Positions 1 through 5,942 of a stretch of 8,526 nucleotides of DNA are shown piece by piece. The stretch is from Candidatus Pollutiaquabacter sp. (GTDB lineage: Bacteria > Bacteroidota > Bacteroidia > AKYH767-A > 2013-40CM-41-45): assembly GCA_903854075.1 (NCBI GenBank), contig CAINVI010000159.1, forward strand, positions 1 through 8,526, read 5' to 3'. The notes below the pieces were generated by a model. It was given only the letters and a program-made list of their open reading frames with translations, had not been told where the DNA came from and searched no databases. Both the position numbers and the translations under genes were made by a program. Position 1 is the stretch's first letter. Each line of letters opens with the position of its first letter.

Positions 1-703
1 ATCCGGCAGCCGCCATGGCTGCCGAAAAGAGCGCGACATCCGGAACAACCGATAAAGCTTCTGCGCACGCAACCAAGGTGGAACCCGTAGTCACGACGTC
101 ATCGACCAAAAGTATCCGCTTGCCTTGATGTTGCGGCGGATCTGTAACGCGGAAGATACCATCCACATTGACAAACCGTTCAAAGCGTTGCTTGCGTGTC
201 TGTGTGTCCGAGGCACGGAGTCGTTGTAATCCCTGCGGGAAATGTGTCCAGCCGGTCACTGCTGCGATCCCTTCTGAAATACAGGCGGCCTGGTTGTAAC
301 CCCGTTTCCGTAGCCTCGACGGATGCAAGGGAACAGGAATCACCTGATCGATGAGCGTAAAGCGCTCGGATTCCATGAGCGCCTGGCCAATCATTTTTCC
401 GACAAATACGCCAACATCCTGCCGGCCATCATACTTTAACAGGTGCGCCAGCTGTTGCACATGCCCACCTTTCCGGAAATGATAAAATGCAACCGCTGCA
501 ACCAAATTGACCTTTCCATAAAACAACTGCTCCAAGCTGTTGCCGGCGCTGGCTTCATGACCGGTGCGCGGCAAACGAACAATACAGCCGGTGCACAGCA
601 CCATTTCACCGGAGCGGAGATCTTTCTCACACGCAGCGCACAATTCCGGGAAAAAAAGGGCGAAAAAATGGGATGGTTGTAAGGAATGGAACAGATTGGG
701 CAT
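1..703 (-). CDS. comF: ComF family phosphoribosyltransferase (3' end beyond the left edge)
   Basis: Cytoplasmic phosphoribosyltransferase-fold protein of the ComF/GntX family, linked in several bacteria to uptake or processing of transforming DNA; its substrate is not settled. The visible 234 residues begin with ATG at 703, and an in-frame TGA lies only 9 nt upstream of that ATG, which fixes the start well. Residues 21-40 carry a CxxC...CxxC zinc-finger pair (C22, C25, C37, C40). The family core follows: a KYDGR motif, then VIPVPLHPSRLRKRGYNQA, then an R-x-TQTRKQR segment. The PRPP-binding loop VDDVVTTGST lies at residues 200-209. Family members are usually about 220-240 residues, so only a few C-terminal residues should be missing. 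It is transcribed away from the response regulator at 980. The call as ComF family is firm; a role in competence is inferred from the family only. Confidence 0.92.
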   Translation of the reverse strand, partial: MPNLFHSLQPSHFFALFFPELCAACEKDLRSGEMVLCTGCIVRLPRTGHEASAGNSLEQLFYGKVNLVAAVAFYHFRKGGHVQQLAHLLKYDGRQDVGVFVGKMIGQALMESERFTLIDQVIPVPLHPSRLRKRGYNQAACISEGIAAVTGWTHFPQGLQRLRASDTQTRKQRFERFVNVDGIFRVTDPPQHQGKRILLVDDVVTTGSTLVACAEALSVVPDVALFSAAMAAAG

Positions 704-750
704 CCGGCAAAATCACAAAAAAAACTTATCAGTAACATCCACTATAAGCG

Positions 751-780
751 AAAAATTAGTAGATTTACACTACAAACCAA
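751..780 (-). promoter_or_regulatory. Candidate Bacteroidota-type promoter for comF
   Basis: On the minus strand TTG (780-778) is followed after 19 nt by TAATTTTT (758-751). This matches the Bacteroidota consensus TTG / TAnnTTTG except for the last base. It would start transcription around 745 and leave an untranslated leader of roughly 40 nt before the ATG at 703. The region is AT-rich, so a chance match is possible. Confidence 0.27.
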
Positions 781-917
781 GTAACTATTATTCATCGCAG
801 AAATACTTTTCTTGGTCTATAAATGAAACAAAACTTCATCTACAGCCCTAAAACAAGATTGCAAAAAGTACCTTGGCCGAGATTTCCAAGACTGTCCTTA
901 AAAACAGCTGAAACAAG

Positions 918-944
918 GCCTCTTTGAACATTATAATCAAAGGC
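918..944. repeat. Dyad symmetry upstream of the response regulator gene
   Basis: CTTTGA (922-927) and TCAAAG (937-942) form a perfect 6-bp inverted repeat around a 9-nt AT-rich centre. GCC (918-920) and GGC (942-944) allow a longer arm if two bases bulge. It lies about 36-62 nt before the ATG at 980, a position suited to an operator or a leader hairpin. No function can be shown from the sequence alone. Confidence 0.35.
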
Positions 945-958
945 TTACCCCAAAAATC

Positions 959-970
959 GATCCCGGGATC
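959..970. repeat. Perfect 12-bp palindrome just before the response regulator start
   Basis: GATCCCGGGATC is a perfect palindrome ending 9 nt before the ATG at 980. It is the only GC-rich stretch in the otherwise AT-rich spacer. The position overlaps the ribosome landing area, so it could bind a dimeric regulator, but as a loopless palindrome it would make a poor hairpin. Confidence 0.4.
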
Positions 971-979
971 AACAGATTT

Positions 980-1642
980 ATGTCCACCGCAGATAAACGA
1001 ATTCTTGTAGTTGATGACGAACGCATGTTGCGGGAAAGTATTTGTACGCTACTCGATTTATACGGATTTAAGGCGATGGGTGCTGAAAATGGAATTCAGG
1101 CGAATCAATTAATCCACGAATTTAATCCTGACCTCATTCTTTGCGACGTCAAAATGCCGCAAATGGATGGATACGAATTTCTAAATGCCGTCCGCCAGGG
1201 AAGCAGCGGTATCGGTCTTCCGTTCATTTTTATGTCGGCCAAAGTGGAGAAAGACGACATCCGGAAAGGTATGAACCTCGGTGCCGACGATTATCTCACC
1301 AAACCATTCATTAAAGAAGATCTGTTAAAAGCGATCAATACGCGACTGGAACGCTACAACAACATGAAGACTGCTTTCAAGCAATCCGGCGAAACGGAAG
1401 GCTTGAATATGAAATTCTCCCGGGATGAAGTCAACGAGAAGTTGCAAAAGCTGACGAAAACCGAAAAGAAAGTGCTTCGTTTGGTTGCCGAAGGAAAAAC
1501 AAGCCGGCAGATCGCAGAAATACTTTTCGTGAGTTTCAAGACGATCGAAAACCACCGGGCCAACATGGCCGACAAACTCGGCATCAGCGGAAAACTTTCG
1601 CTGATCACCTTCGCCGTATCAATTCGTCCGTTCCTGGACTGA
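980..1642 (+). CDS. Two-component response regulator, NarL/FixJ type (receiver + LuxR-type HTH)
   Basis: A 220-residue cytoplasmic DNA-binding response regulator. The N-terminal receiver domain (about residues 6-123) has all key residues: acidic pair D12/D13, phospho-acceptor D56 in LCDVKMP, the switch serine S86 and the conserved lysine K108 in LTKPF. A hydrophilic linker of about 35 residues leads to a LuxR/NarL-type helix-turn-helix at residues 158-202, recognisable from LTKTEKKVLRLVAEGKT, IAEILFVSFKTIENHR and the final KLGI. The length is normal for the family. No kinase gene is adjacent: the upstream neighbour is divergent comF and the downstream neighbour is convergent. It may therefore be an orphan regulator, or serve the kinase at 3392-4930 or one elsewhere. 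Two dyad symmetries before the start are candidates for autoregulation. No good TTG/TAnnTTTG promoter was found for it. Target genes are unknown. Confidence 0.93.
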   Translation: MSTADKRILVVDDERMLRESICTLLDLYGFKAMGAENGIQANQLIHEFNPDLILCDVKMPQMDGYEFLNAVRQGSSGIGLPFIFMSAKVEKDDIRKGMNLGADDYLTKPFIKEDLLKAINTRLERYNNMKTAFKQSGETEGLNMKFSRDEVNEKLQKLTKTEKKVLRLVAEGKTSRQIAEILFVSFKTIENHRANMADKLGISGKLSLITFAVSIRPFLD

Positions 1643-1655
1643 TCCTCTTCTTCCT

Positions 1656-2336
1656 TTATTGTCCGGTAAGCACGTGAATATTCACGCGACTTGTTATTCC
1701 TTTGCGTGTGATTTTCATAGGATGCGTTTCGACGTGCCATTGCGCGTCCGGTAACCCATGAAAGAACGCACGGGCAAAATGACGGTCTGGTTCACTGACG
1801 ATAATCGTTCCGCCCGGCAAGGTTAATTGCCGGAAAGCATTCAACAAGGGATCAAACATTCTTCGTTCATACGCCACATCGGAAGCCAACAATACCTGTG
1901 CGGCAGGGGATGTATCTGAAGTACGCCAGTCCAGCACAGAGGTAGTTGCTACCGACTGTCTGTTCAGTTGCCAATTATATTCGGCCAGTCGTATCGCATC
2001 CGGCAGATAATCTGTCAACGTTACCGAAGCTGCAAATTCACCGGCAACTATTCCCGGCAAACCAAGTCCGCAACCGATTTCAAGAACGGACTTACCGAGG
2101 ACGAGCTGTGGATCTTGTAAAATGAATTCCGCCATGCCGATGGCCGATGGCCACACCTCCGCCCAATAGGGAATGCGCTCGTCACGCACATCAGGATGAT
2201 CTTCCGGGAGTGAAAGTAATGTATCAAAAAGCGCGTCAACGTCCGCCGCATGAAGTAGGCGATAATTTTTTCCCTGGAGTACAAAACTCTCTTCTCGAAC
2301 ATCAAAGGAAAACACGGAAGGCGCTGGATTAGACAC
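1656..2336 (-). CDS. Class I SAM-dependent methyltransferase, METTL21-like protein methyltransferase group
   Basis: A 226-residue soluble methyltransferase with a seven-strand Rossmann fold. Before the core is PYWAEVWPSAIGMAEFI (57-72), the W-x-x-x-x-x-G-x-x-x-A/L-type segment typical of the lysine-methyltransferase/nicotinamide N-methyltransferase-like group. The SAM-binding motif I is VLEIGCGLGLPG at 84-95. The acidic residue closing strand 2 is D109 in VTLTDY. SDVAYE at 152-157 corresponds to the D-x-x-Y-E motif that follows strand 4 in METTL21-type enzymes. By family a protein lysine side chain is the likely substrate, but none can be named. The start used is GTG at 2336; no in-frame ATG precedes the core (first methionine is M68), and there is no clear ribosome binding site. 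It is convergent with the response regulator (13-nt gap) and divergent from the glycosyltransferase (47-nt gap). The enzyme class is firm; protein as substrate is inferred. Confidence 0.85.
   Translation of the reverse strand: MSNPAPSVFSFDVREESFVLQGKNYRLLHAADVDALFDTLLSLPEDHPDVRDERIPYWAEVWPSAIGMAEFILQDPQLVLGKSVLEIGCGLGLPGIVAGEFAASVTLTDYLPDAIRLAEYNWQLNRQSVATTSVLDWRTSDTSPAAQVLLASDVAYERRMFDPLLNAFRQLTLPGGTIIVSEPDRHFARAFFHGLPDAQWHVETHPMKITRKGITSRVNIHVLTGQ
1673..1686. repeat. Perfect 14-bp palindrome at the 3' end of the methyltransferase gene
   Basis: CGTGAATATTCACG is a perfect palindrome inside the last codons of the methyltransferase gene, 31 nt past the end of the convergent response regulator. 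No T-run follows on either strand, so it is not a canonical intrinsic terminator. It could be chance within coding sequence (codons for V-N-I-H). Confidence 0.35.
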
Positions 2337-2383
2337 GCAAGGTAACGGATTTCCGGTGAAACTATTTCGTGTAACTTTAGGAC

Positions 2384-3385
2384 ATGCAACTCCCGGCCGT
2401 CAGCGTGCTGCTACCCTATACGAACGAAGGAGAATTGTTACAGGAAGCCATTCAAAGTATTCTGCAACAATCCTTCACGGATTTTGAACTATTGCTGGTT
2501 GCCAATCGTGCCGATGATCACACCCTAAACATCGCATCTTCTTTTAACGATCAACGCATCGTACGGATCAACGAAACCAGGAGCGGAATAGTATATGCGC
2601 TGAATGCAGGATTGCGAATGGCACGCGGAGAATGGATAGCACGCATGGATGCAGATGATATTGCTCATCCCGAACGGCTGCAAAAGCAGATTACCTTTCT
2701 TACAACTCATACTGATATTGATGCCGTAGCCTGCGGAACAACACTCTTCCCTGCTACAGCAGATAACTTAGGGTATCAGCTGTTTGTAGAATGGCAAAAC
2801 AGCCTGCTCACGCCGGAAGAACATGCTGTCAATCGCTTTATTGAATCACCAGTTGCACATCCTGCGATGGTCTTTCGAAAAAAACTGATTGATCAACTTG
2901 GCGATTATTCGAACGAGGAACTTCCGGAAGATTATGAATTATGGTTACGGTGGATGGATAATGGAAAAAAGATCGCCAAGCTGAACGAAAAATTGTTGTT
3001 CTGGAGAGATCGCCCGCAACGACTCAGCCGAACTGCCCTACAATATGCCGAGCAATCTTTTTTCGAAGTGAAGGCGCGCTACCTCAAATCCTATTTTGAC
3101 CAGCATCCTGATCAACCGAAAAAAATCATAGTCTGCGGAGGAAGTAGTAACAACCGCTGGAAAATCGAAACCTTGTTACGTCATGGAATACCGGTGACTG
3201 CGGTAACCGATGTAGTCAACCGCAACACCGCACCATTGCCCTTCATACCGGCGCAAATGCTACCCTCTTTCACAGATGCATTCGTGATCAATCTGATTGC
3301 CAAACGCGATGCACGCGAGAGTATAAAAAGCTATTTGGCATCTTGCGGTTTCATGGCAGGAAAGAATTGCATCATGGCCGGCTGA
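2384..3385 (+). CDS. Family 2 glycosyltransferase with extra C-terminal Rossmann-like region
   Basis: A 333-residue protein without signal peptide or membrane segments, so a cytoplasmic or membrane-associated transferase moving sugar from a nucleotide-sugar donor to an acceptor, typically in surface polysaccharide or glycolipid synthesis. The GT-A domain covers about residues 4-215. It starts with the VSVLLPYTNEGELLQEAIQS strand-helix unit (6-25). It carries the metal-binding DxD motif in RMDADD (D89, D91) after GEWIA, a conserved SPVAHPAMVFRK segment (155-166) and the catalytic-base-type EDYELWLRW (182-190). From about residue 246 a separate region begins with KKIIVCGG, followed by alternating helices and strands (IPVTAVTD, FVINLIA). 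It looks like a small nucleotide-binding-type fold absent from minimal GT2 enzymes. ATG at 2384 has only a weak upstream purine stretch; a TAACTTTA at 2372-2379 could place transcription start nearly at the ATG. It stands alone between a divergent and a convergent gene. Acceptor and sugar cannot be named. Confidence 0.9.
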   Translation: MQLPAVSVLLPYTNEGELLQEAIQSILQQSFTDFELLLVANRADDHTLNIASSFNDQRIVRINETRSGIVYALNAGLRMARGEWIARMDADDIAHPERLQKQITFLTTHTDIDAVACGTTLFPATADNLGYQLFVEWQNSLLTPEEHAVNRFIESPVAHPAMVFRKKLIDQLGDYSNEELPEDYELWLRWMDNGKKIAKLNEKLLFWRDRPQRLSRTALQYAEQSFFEVKARYLKSYFDQHPDQPKKIIVCGGSSNNRWKIETLLRHGIPVTAVTDVVNRNTAPLPFIPAQMLPSFTDAFVINLIAKRDARESIKSYLASCGFMAGKNCIMAG

Positions 3386-3391
3386 TGCCCA

Positions 3392-4930
3392 TTAGCATTC
3401 CTGGTGCGGAAGTGTGAAAACAAAATCCGTTCCTTTTCCAGCTTCGCTTTCCGCCCAGATCTTACCATGGTGCTTTTCGATGAAATCTTTGCAGAGCGCC
3501 AATCCAAGGCCCGTTCCTTTTTCTTGCGAAGTGCCGAGAGTTGTGACTACTTTAACTGGATCAAAGAGATACGGCAACTTATCTTTTTCGATTCCCACGC
3601 CGGAATCCGAAATACGGAATTTCAATTCACCATTTTCGCGCAAAGCAGACAACTTAACTTTGCCTTGCTTATGGCTGAATTTTATAGCGTTGGAAACAAG
3701 ATTGCGTAGAATCGTTTTCAGCATATTCGCATCAGCAGTGACGCTCAAGGCTTCCACCGGCTCATGCTCGATGGTAATTCCCTTACTCTCCGCAGATGAT
3801 TTCAGCAACGCTTCTACTTCTTGAAAAAGCTGATCGACACTTATTTTTGTTGGCTCGAATCGGGTAAGGTCACGTTGAGAGCGCGCCCATTCCAGCAAAC
3901 TCTTCAGCAATTCGAAGGTGACACTGGCCGACTTATGCAGATTATTAATCAGCATATCAAGCGTGGCCTGGTCGAACGATTTATAACTTCGCTGCAACAC
4001 CTCAGTGAGTCCAACCAGATTGACCAACGGATTTTTCAAATCATGGCCGATGATGGAGAACAATCGGTCCTTCGTTTCAATAAGCTCTTTTAACTGCTCC
4101 TCGTACCGCTTTGTCTCAGTAATATCGTAACACGTACCGATATAGCCGGTGAACTCATTTTGCTTATCATAGAACGGTCGGCCGTAATCGCGCAGCCAGC
4201 GGTATTCCCCGGACTTATGACGCAAGCGGTATTCCATTTCGAACGGCTGACGGTTTTCAAACGCATTGATGTAAGTATCCATGCAATGCTGCACATCTTC
4301 CGGATGTACACCTTCGACCCAGCCGTTACCGTGTTCCTGTTCGAGGGTACGTCCGGTGAATTCAAGCCACGTCTCATTAAAATAATTATATAGCTTATCG
4401 GTACGTGCCCGCCAGATCAACGCCGGGAATTTTTCAAAGATCCGTGCAATGATCTCGTTGGTATGGGAACGCTCTATGAGTGTTTTTACTTCCTGATTAG
4501 AAATTTCCTGCGTCTTCTGCATCAGCAACAAGTCAATAATCGGATCGTGCTTGGCGAAATCATTCACCGTGAGATGATTTTCGATCACCTCTTCCCAGGC
4601 ATGAAACCACGGAGACCCAATGAAAAGGACCTGTTCCATGGAAGTACCCTGTGTCCATTCGCCACGAAGCGTAACGACCGGCGACTGCAGCGACTTCAGA
4701 ATAACAACTGATTCTCGACTTTCGAGAATACCTTGAAAATTGAACGGAAACGAGGTGGGTTGAAATATCCGAAACTGATCGAAGAAGAAATCCCCTTGTT
4801 TGACCGGCAGTATCTTCTTTAACGAACCTCCCACCGACTTTACAAGGAGTTGTTGATCTAGAATGATATGAAATGGGAATAAGCGATCAAACGCACGCGA
4901 AGAAAACTGAACTGTATCAGAAATACTCAT
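3392..4930 (-). CDS. Soluble sensor histidine kinase: HNOBA-PAS-HisKA-HATPase
   Basis: A 512-residue cytoplasmic kinase with no membrane segment. Residues about 18-144 match the HNOBA domain of soluble guanylate cyclases. They begin FPFHIILDQQLLV, include GILESRESVVIL and LRGEW, then LFIGSPW, and end with HLTVNDFAKHDPIIDLLLM, in the same order as in the sGC beta subunit. A short helical linker follows, then a PAS domain with PAC (about 158-274, with FPALIWRA, WLEFTGR, EYRWLRDYGRP and GTCYDITETK). The HisKA domain has the phospho-acceptor H296 in FSIIGHDLKNPL. The ATPase domain has the N box (N410, N414), G1 DSGVG (442-446), F-box-like LPYLFDP and G2 GTGLGL (472-477). No receiver domain is attached. 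I prefer ATG at 4930; an ATG at 4978 would add 16 residues but lies at or before the transcription start predicted from the promoter at 4980-5008. It is convergent with the glycosyltransferase (6-nt gap). Ligand unknown; gas or redox sensing through a partner is only an inference from the domain. Confidence 0.93.
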   Translation of the reverse strand: MSISDTVQFSSRAFDRLFPFHIILDQQLLVKSVGGSLKKILPVKQGDFFFDQFRIFQPTSFPFNFQGILESRESVVILKSLQSPVVTLRGEWTQGTSMEQVLFIGSPWFHAWEEVIENHLTVNDFAKHDPIIDLLLMQKTQEISNQEVKTLIERSHTNEIIARIFEKFPALIWRARTDKLYNYFNETWLEFTGRTLEQEHGNGWVEGVHPEDVQHCMDTYINAFENRQPFEMEYRLRHKSGEYRWLRDYGRPFYDKQNEFTGYIGTCYDITETKRYEEQLKELIETKDRLFSIIGHDLKNPLVNLVGLTEVLQRSYKSFDQATLDMLINNLHKSASVTFELLKSLLEWARSQRDLTRFEPTKISVDQLFQEVEALLKSSAESKGITIEHEPVEALSVTADANMLKTILRNLVSNAIKFSHKQGKVKLSALRENGELKFRISDSGVGIEKDKLPYLFDPVKVVTTLGTSQEKGTGLGLALCKDFIEKHHGKIWAESEAGKGTDFVFTLPHQEC

Positions 4931-4979
4931 GGTAATGGATAAAAGGTGTAAAACAACCCGATAAAATGGGAAATCCATT

Positions 4980-5008
4980 CAATATTACAAAAGTCGTTAT
5001 TTTATCAA
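4980..5008 (-). promoter_or_regulatory. Candidate promoter of the HNOBA histidine kinase
   Basis: On the minus strand TTG (5008-5006), an 18-nt spacer, then TAATATTG (4987-4980), one mismatch from the Bacteroidota TAnnTTTG element. Transcription would begin near 4974, giving a leader of about 44 nt to the ATG at 4930 and excluding the upstream ATG at 4978. Confidence 0.4.
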
Positions 5009-5132
5009 TAGCAGCGCCATGATAATCATCATCCTAAAAATATACGTAAAAAGGATTAGTTCATCGAATACCAGGATTCAGAGGTATGACCTTACATCTT
5101 AACGCAATACGAACAAAGTCACGATAGGCTAT

Positions 5133-5164
5133 AAAAAAACCCTCTCGAGTGAACGAGAGGGTTT
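5133..5164 (-). terminator. Intrinsic terminator of the tRNA-Cys gene
   Basis: On the minus strand AAACCCTCTCG and CGAGAGGGTTT form a perfect 11-bp stem with a 6-nt loop (TTCACT), followed by a run of further T residues. It begins 5 nt after the encoded CCA of the tRNA. The A-run before the stem could let it also act on the plus strand, but no plus-strand gene ends nearby. Confidence 0.9.
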
Positions 5165-5168
5165 GCAG

Positions 5169-5242
5169 TGGAGGTCCCGAGCGGATTCGAACCGCTGTAC
5201 AAGCTTTTGCAGAGCTCTGCCTAGCCACTCGGCCACAGGACC
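5169..5242 (-). tRNA. tRNA-Cys (anticodon GCA)
   Basis: A complete cloverleaf of 71 nt plus encoded CCA. The acceptor stem GGTCCTG/CGGGACC pairs throughout with one T-G wobble. The D arm is GCC/GGC. The anticodon stem GAGCT/AGCTT encloses the loop CTGCAAA, giving anticodon GCA. The variable loop is short (4 nt), and the T arm AGCGG-TTCGAAT-CCGCT is perfect. The discriminator base is T (U), as expected for cysteine tRNA. CCA is encoded at 5171-5169. It is a single-gene unit, with a candidate promoter 13 nt upstream and a strong terminator directly downstream. Confidence 0.97.
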
Positions 5243-5255
5243 ATTTTTAGTGGTA

Positions 5256-5286
5256 CGAAGATAAGAAAATCAGGCTTTCGAATCAA
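5256..5286 (-). promoter_or_regulatory. Candidate promoter of the tRNA-Cys gene
   Basis: On the minus strand TTG (5286-5284), a 20-nt spacer and TATCTTCG (5263-5256), one mismatch from TAnnTTTG. The element ends 13 nt before the mature 5' end at 5242, a fitting distance for a short tRNA leader. Confidence 0.45.
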
Positions 5287-5427
5287 TCGTGAGGGTTGTT
5301 GTACTGCGTCGACCGGATAAATGTTGCAACTGTGCAGTCAGCCAGTGCGGATTGCACTCATTTTTACTGAAAATCAGTTGATTGGACGACAATCCTTAGA
5401 TCAACGCAGGCCCAGTGGATTTTCAAG

Positions 5428-5784
5428 TTATCGCTCAAACTGCAGCTCCACCGTAACCGACTCCACATCGCCTCCCATAGGTGGCGCAATCTTGGTCAGT
5501 GAAACATTCAGGTGTTGTATGCGCGGCAACGACTTCATCAACGTATCACCAATGCGTTTTGCTACATGCTCAATCAGCTTGGAGCGTTGCATCATTTCGC
5601 GGGAAACGATTCGCTGAACATCACAATAGTCAATCGTCTGCGACAAATCATCGCTTACTGACGCTGCAGAAAGATCTGCATCGATACGAATATCGACACG
5701 ATAGTGTCCGCCAATGACCGCTTCGTGTGGCAAGCAACCATGATTGGCGTAGCAACGGATATTATTAATAATAATTAGCGACAT
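5428..5784 (-). CDS. folB: Dihydroneopterin aldolase
   Basis: A 118-residue cytoplasmic enzyme that cleaves 7,8-dihydroneopterin to 6-hydroxymethyl-7,8-dihydropterin and glycolaldehyde in folate synthesis; family members form octamers. The N-terminus reads IIINNIRCYANHGCLPHE, the family signature, with the pterin-contacting glutamate E21. The active-site tyrosine is Y53 in TIDYCDV. E72 in LIEHVAKRI corresponds to the conserved glutamate that anchors the pterin, and K98 in NVSLTKIAPP is the catalytic lysine. Length is normal for the family. I choose ATG at 5784; an in-frame ATG at 5811 would add 9 residues, but it overlaps the -7 promoter element and lies before the expected transcription start. 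It follows glnS on the same strand after 158 nt and has its own likely promoter. Confidence 0.95.
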   Translation of the reverse strand: MSLIIINNIRCYANHGCLPHEAVIGGHYRVDIRIDADLSAASVSDDLSQTIDYCDVQRIVSREMMQRSKLIEHVAKRIGDTLMKSLPRIQHLNVSLTKIAPPMGGDVESVTVELQFER

Positions 5785-5808
5785 ATTTTTTCGTGCAAAG
5801 AAGTTAGA

Positions 5809-5816
5809 CAAAGGTA
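5809..5816 (-). promoter_or_regulatory. Candidate -7 element (TACCTTTG) of the folB promoter
   Basis: TACCTTTG on the minus strand is an exact match to TAnnTTTG. No clear TTG is found 17-20 nt upstream, so the -33 part is weak. Transcription would begin near 5802, about 20 nt before the ATG at 5784, which supports that start over the one at 5811. Confidence 0.4.
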
Positions 5817-5942
5817 CAGGACAACGCCGTATGAACTTTATGCGATAGTGTTACTCCATGGTTAACTTTTGGTGAACAGCCTTGAAAACTTGGCAACAAA
5901 CGCTCCCAGGAGTAAATTAAGGTGCAAAGGACCGTAATCAGA

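Noticed and set aside
564..851. Plus-strand open frame of 95 codons overlapping the start of comF
   Set aside because: Its first half is antisense to the conserved zinc-finger region of comF and the translation has no recognisable motif.
704..979. Search for a new system or small gene in the divergent spacer
   Set aside because: Apart from the comF promoter candidate and two dyads I see no coding frame, RNA fold or repeat array in it.
2048..2389. Minus-strand open frame of 113 codons beginning with ATG at 2389
   Set aside because: It lies in another frame over the methyltransferase gene and lacks any motif, whereas the GTG-started frame has full methyltransferase motifs.
5344..5372. Short hairpin AGTGC-GGATT-GCACT followed by a T-rich stretch, as a terminator
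   Set aside because: The stem is only 5 bp, the T-run is interrupted, and no plus-strand gene precedes it.
5761..5772. Palindrome ATTATTAATAAT near the folB start
   Set aside because: It is explained by the codons for the conserved IIINN stretch of FolB and by AT-rich composition.
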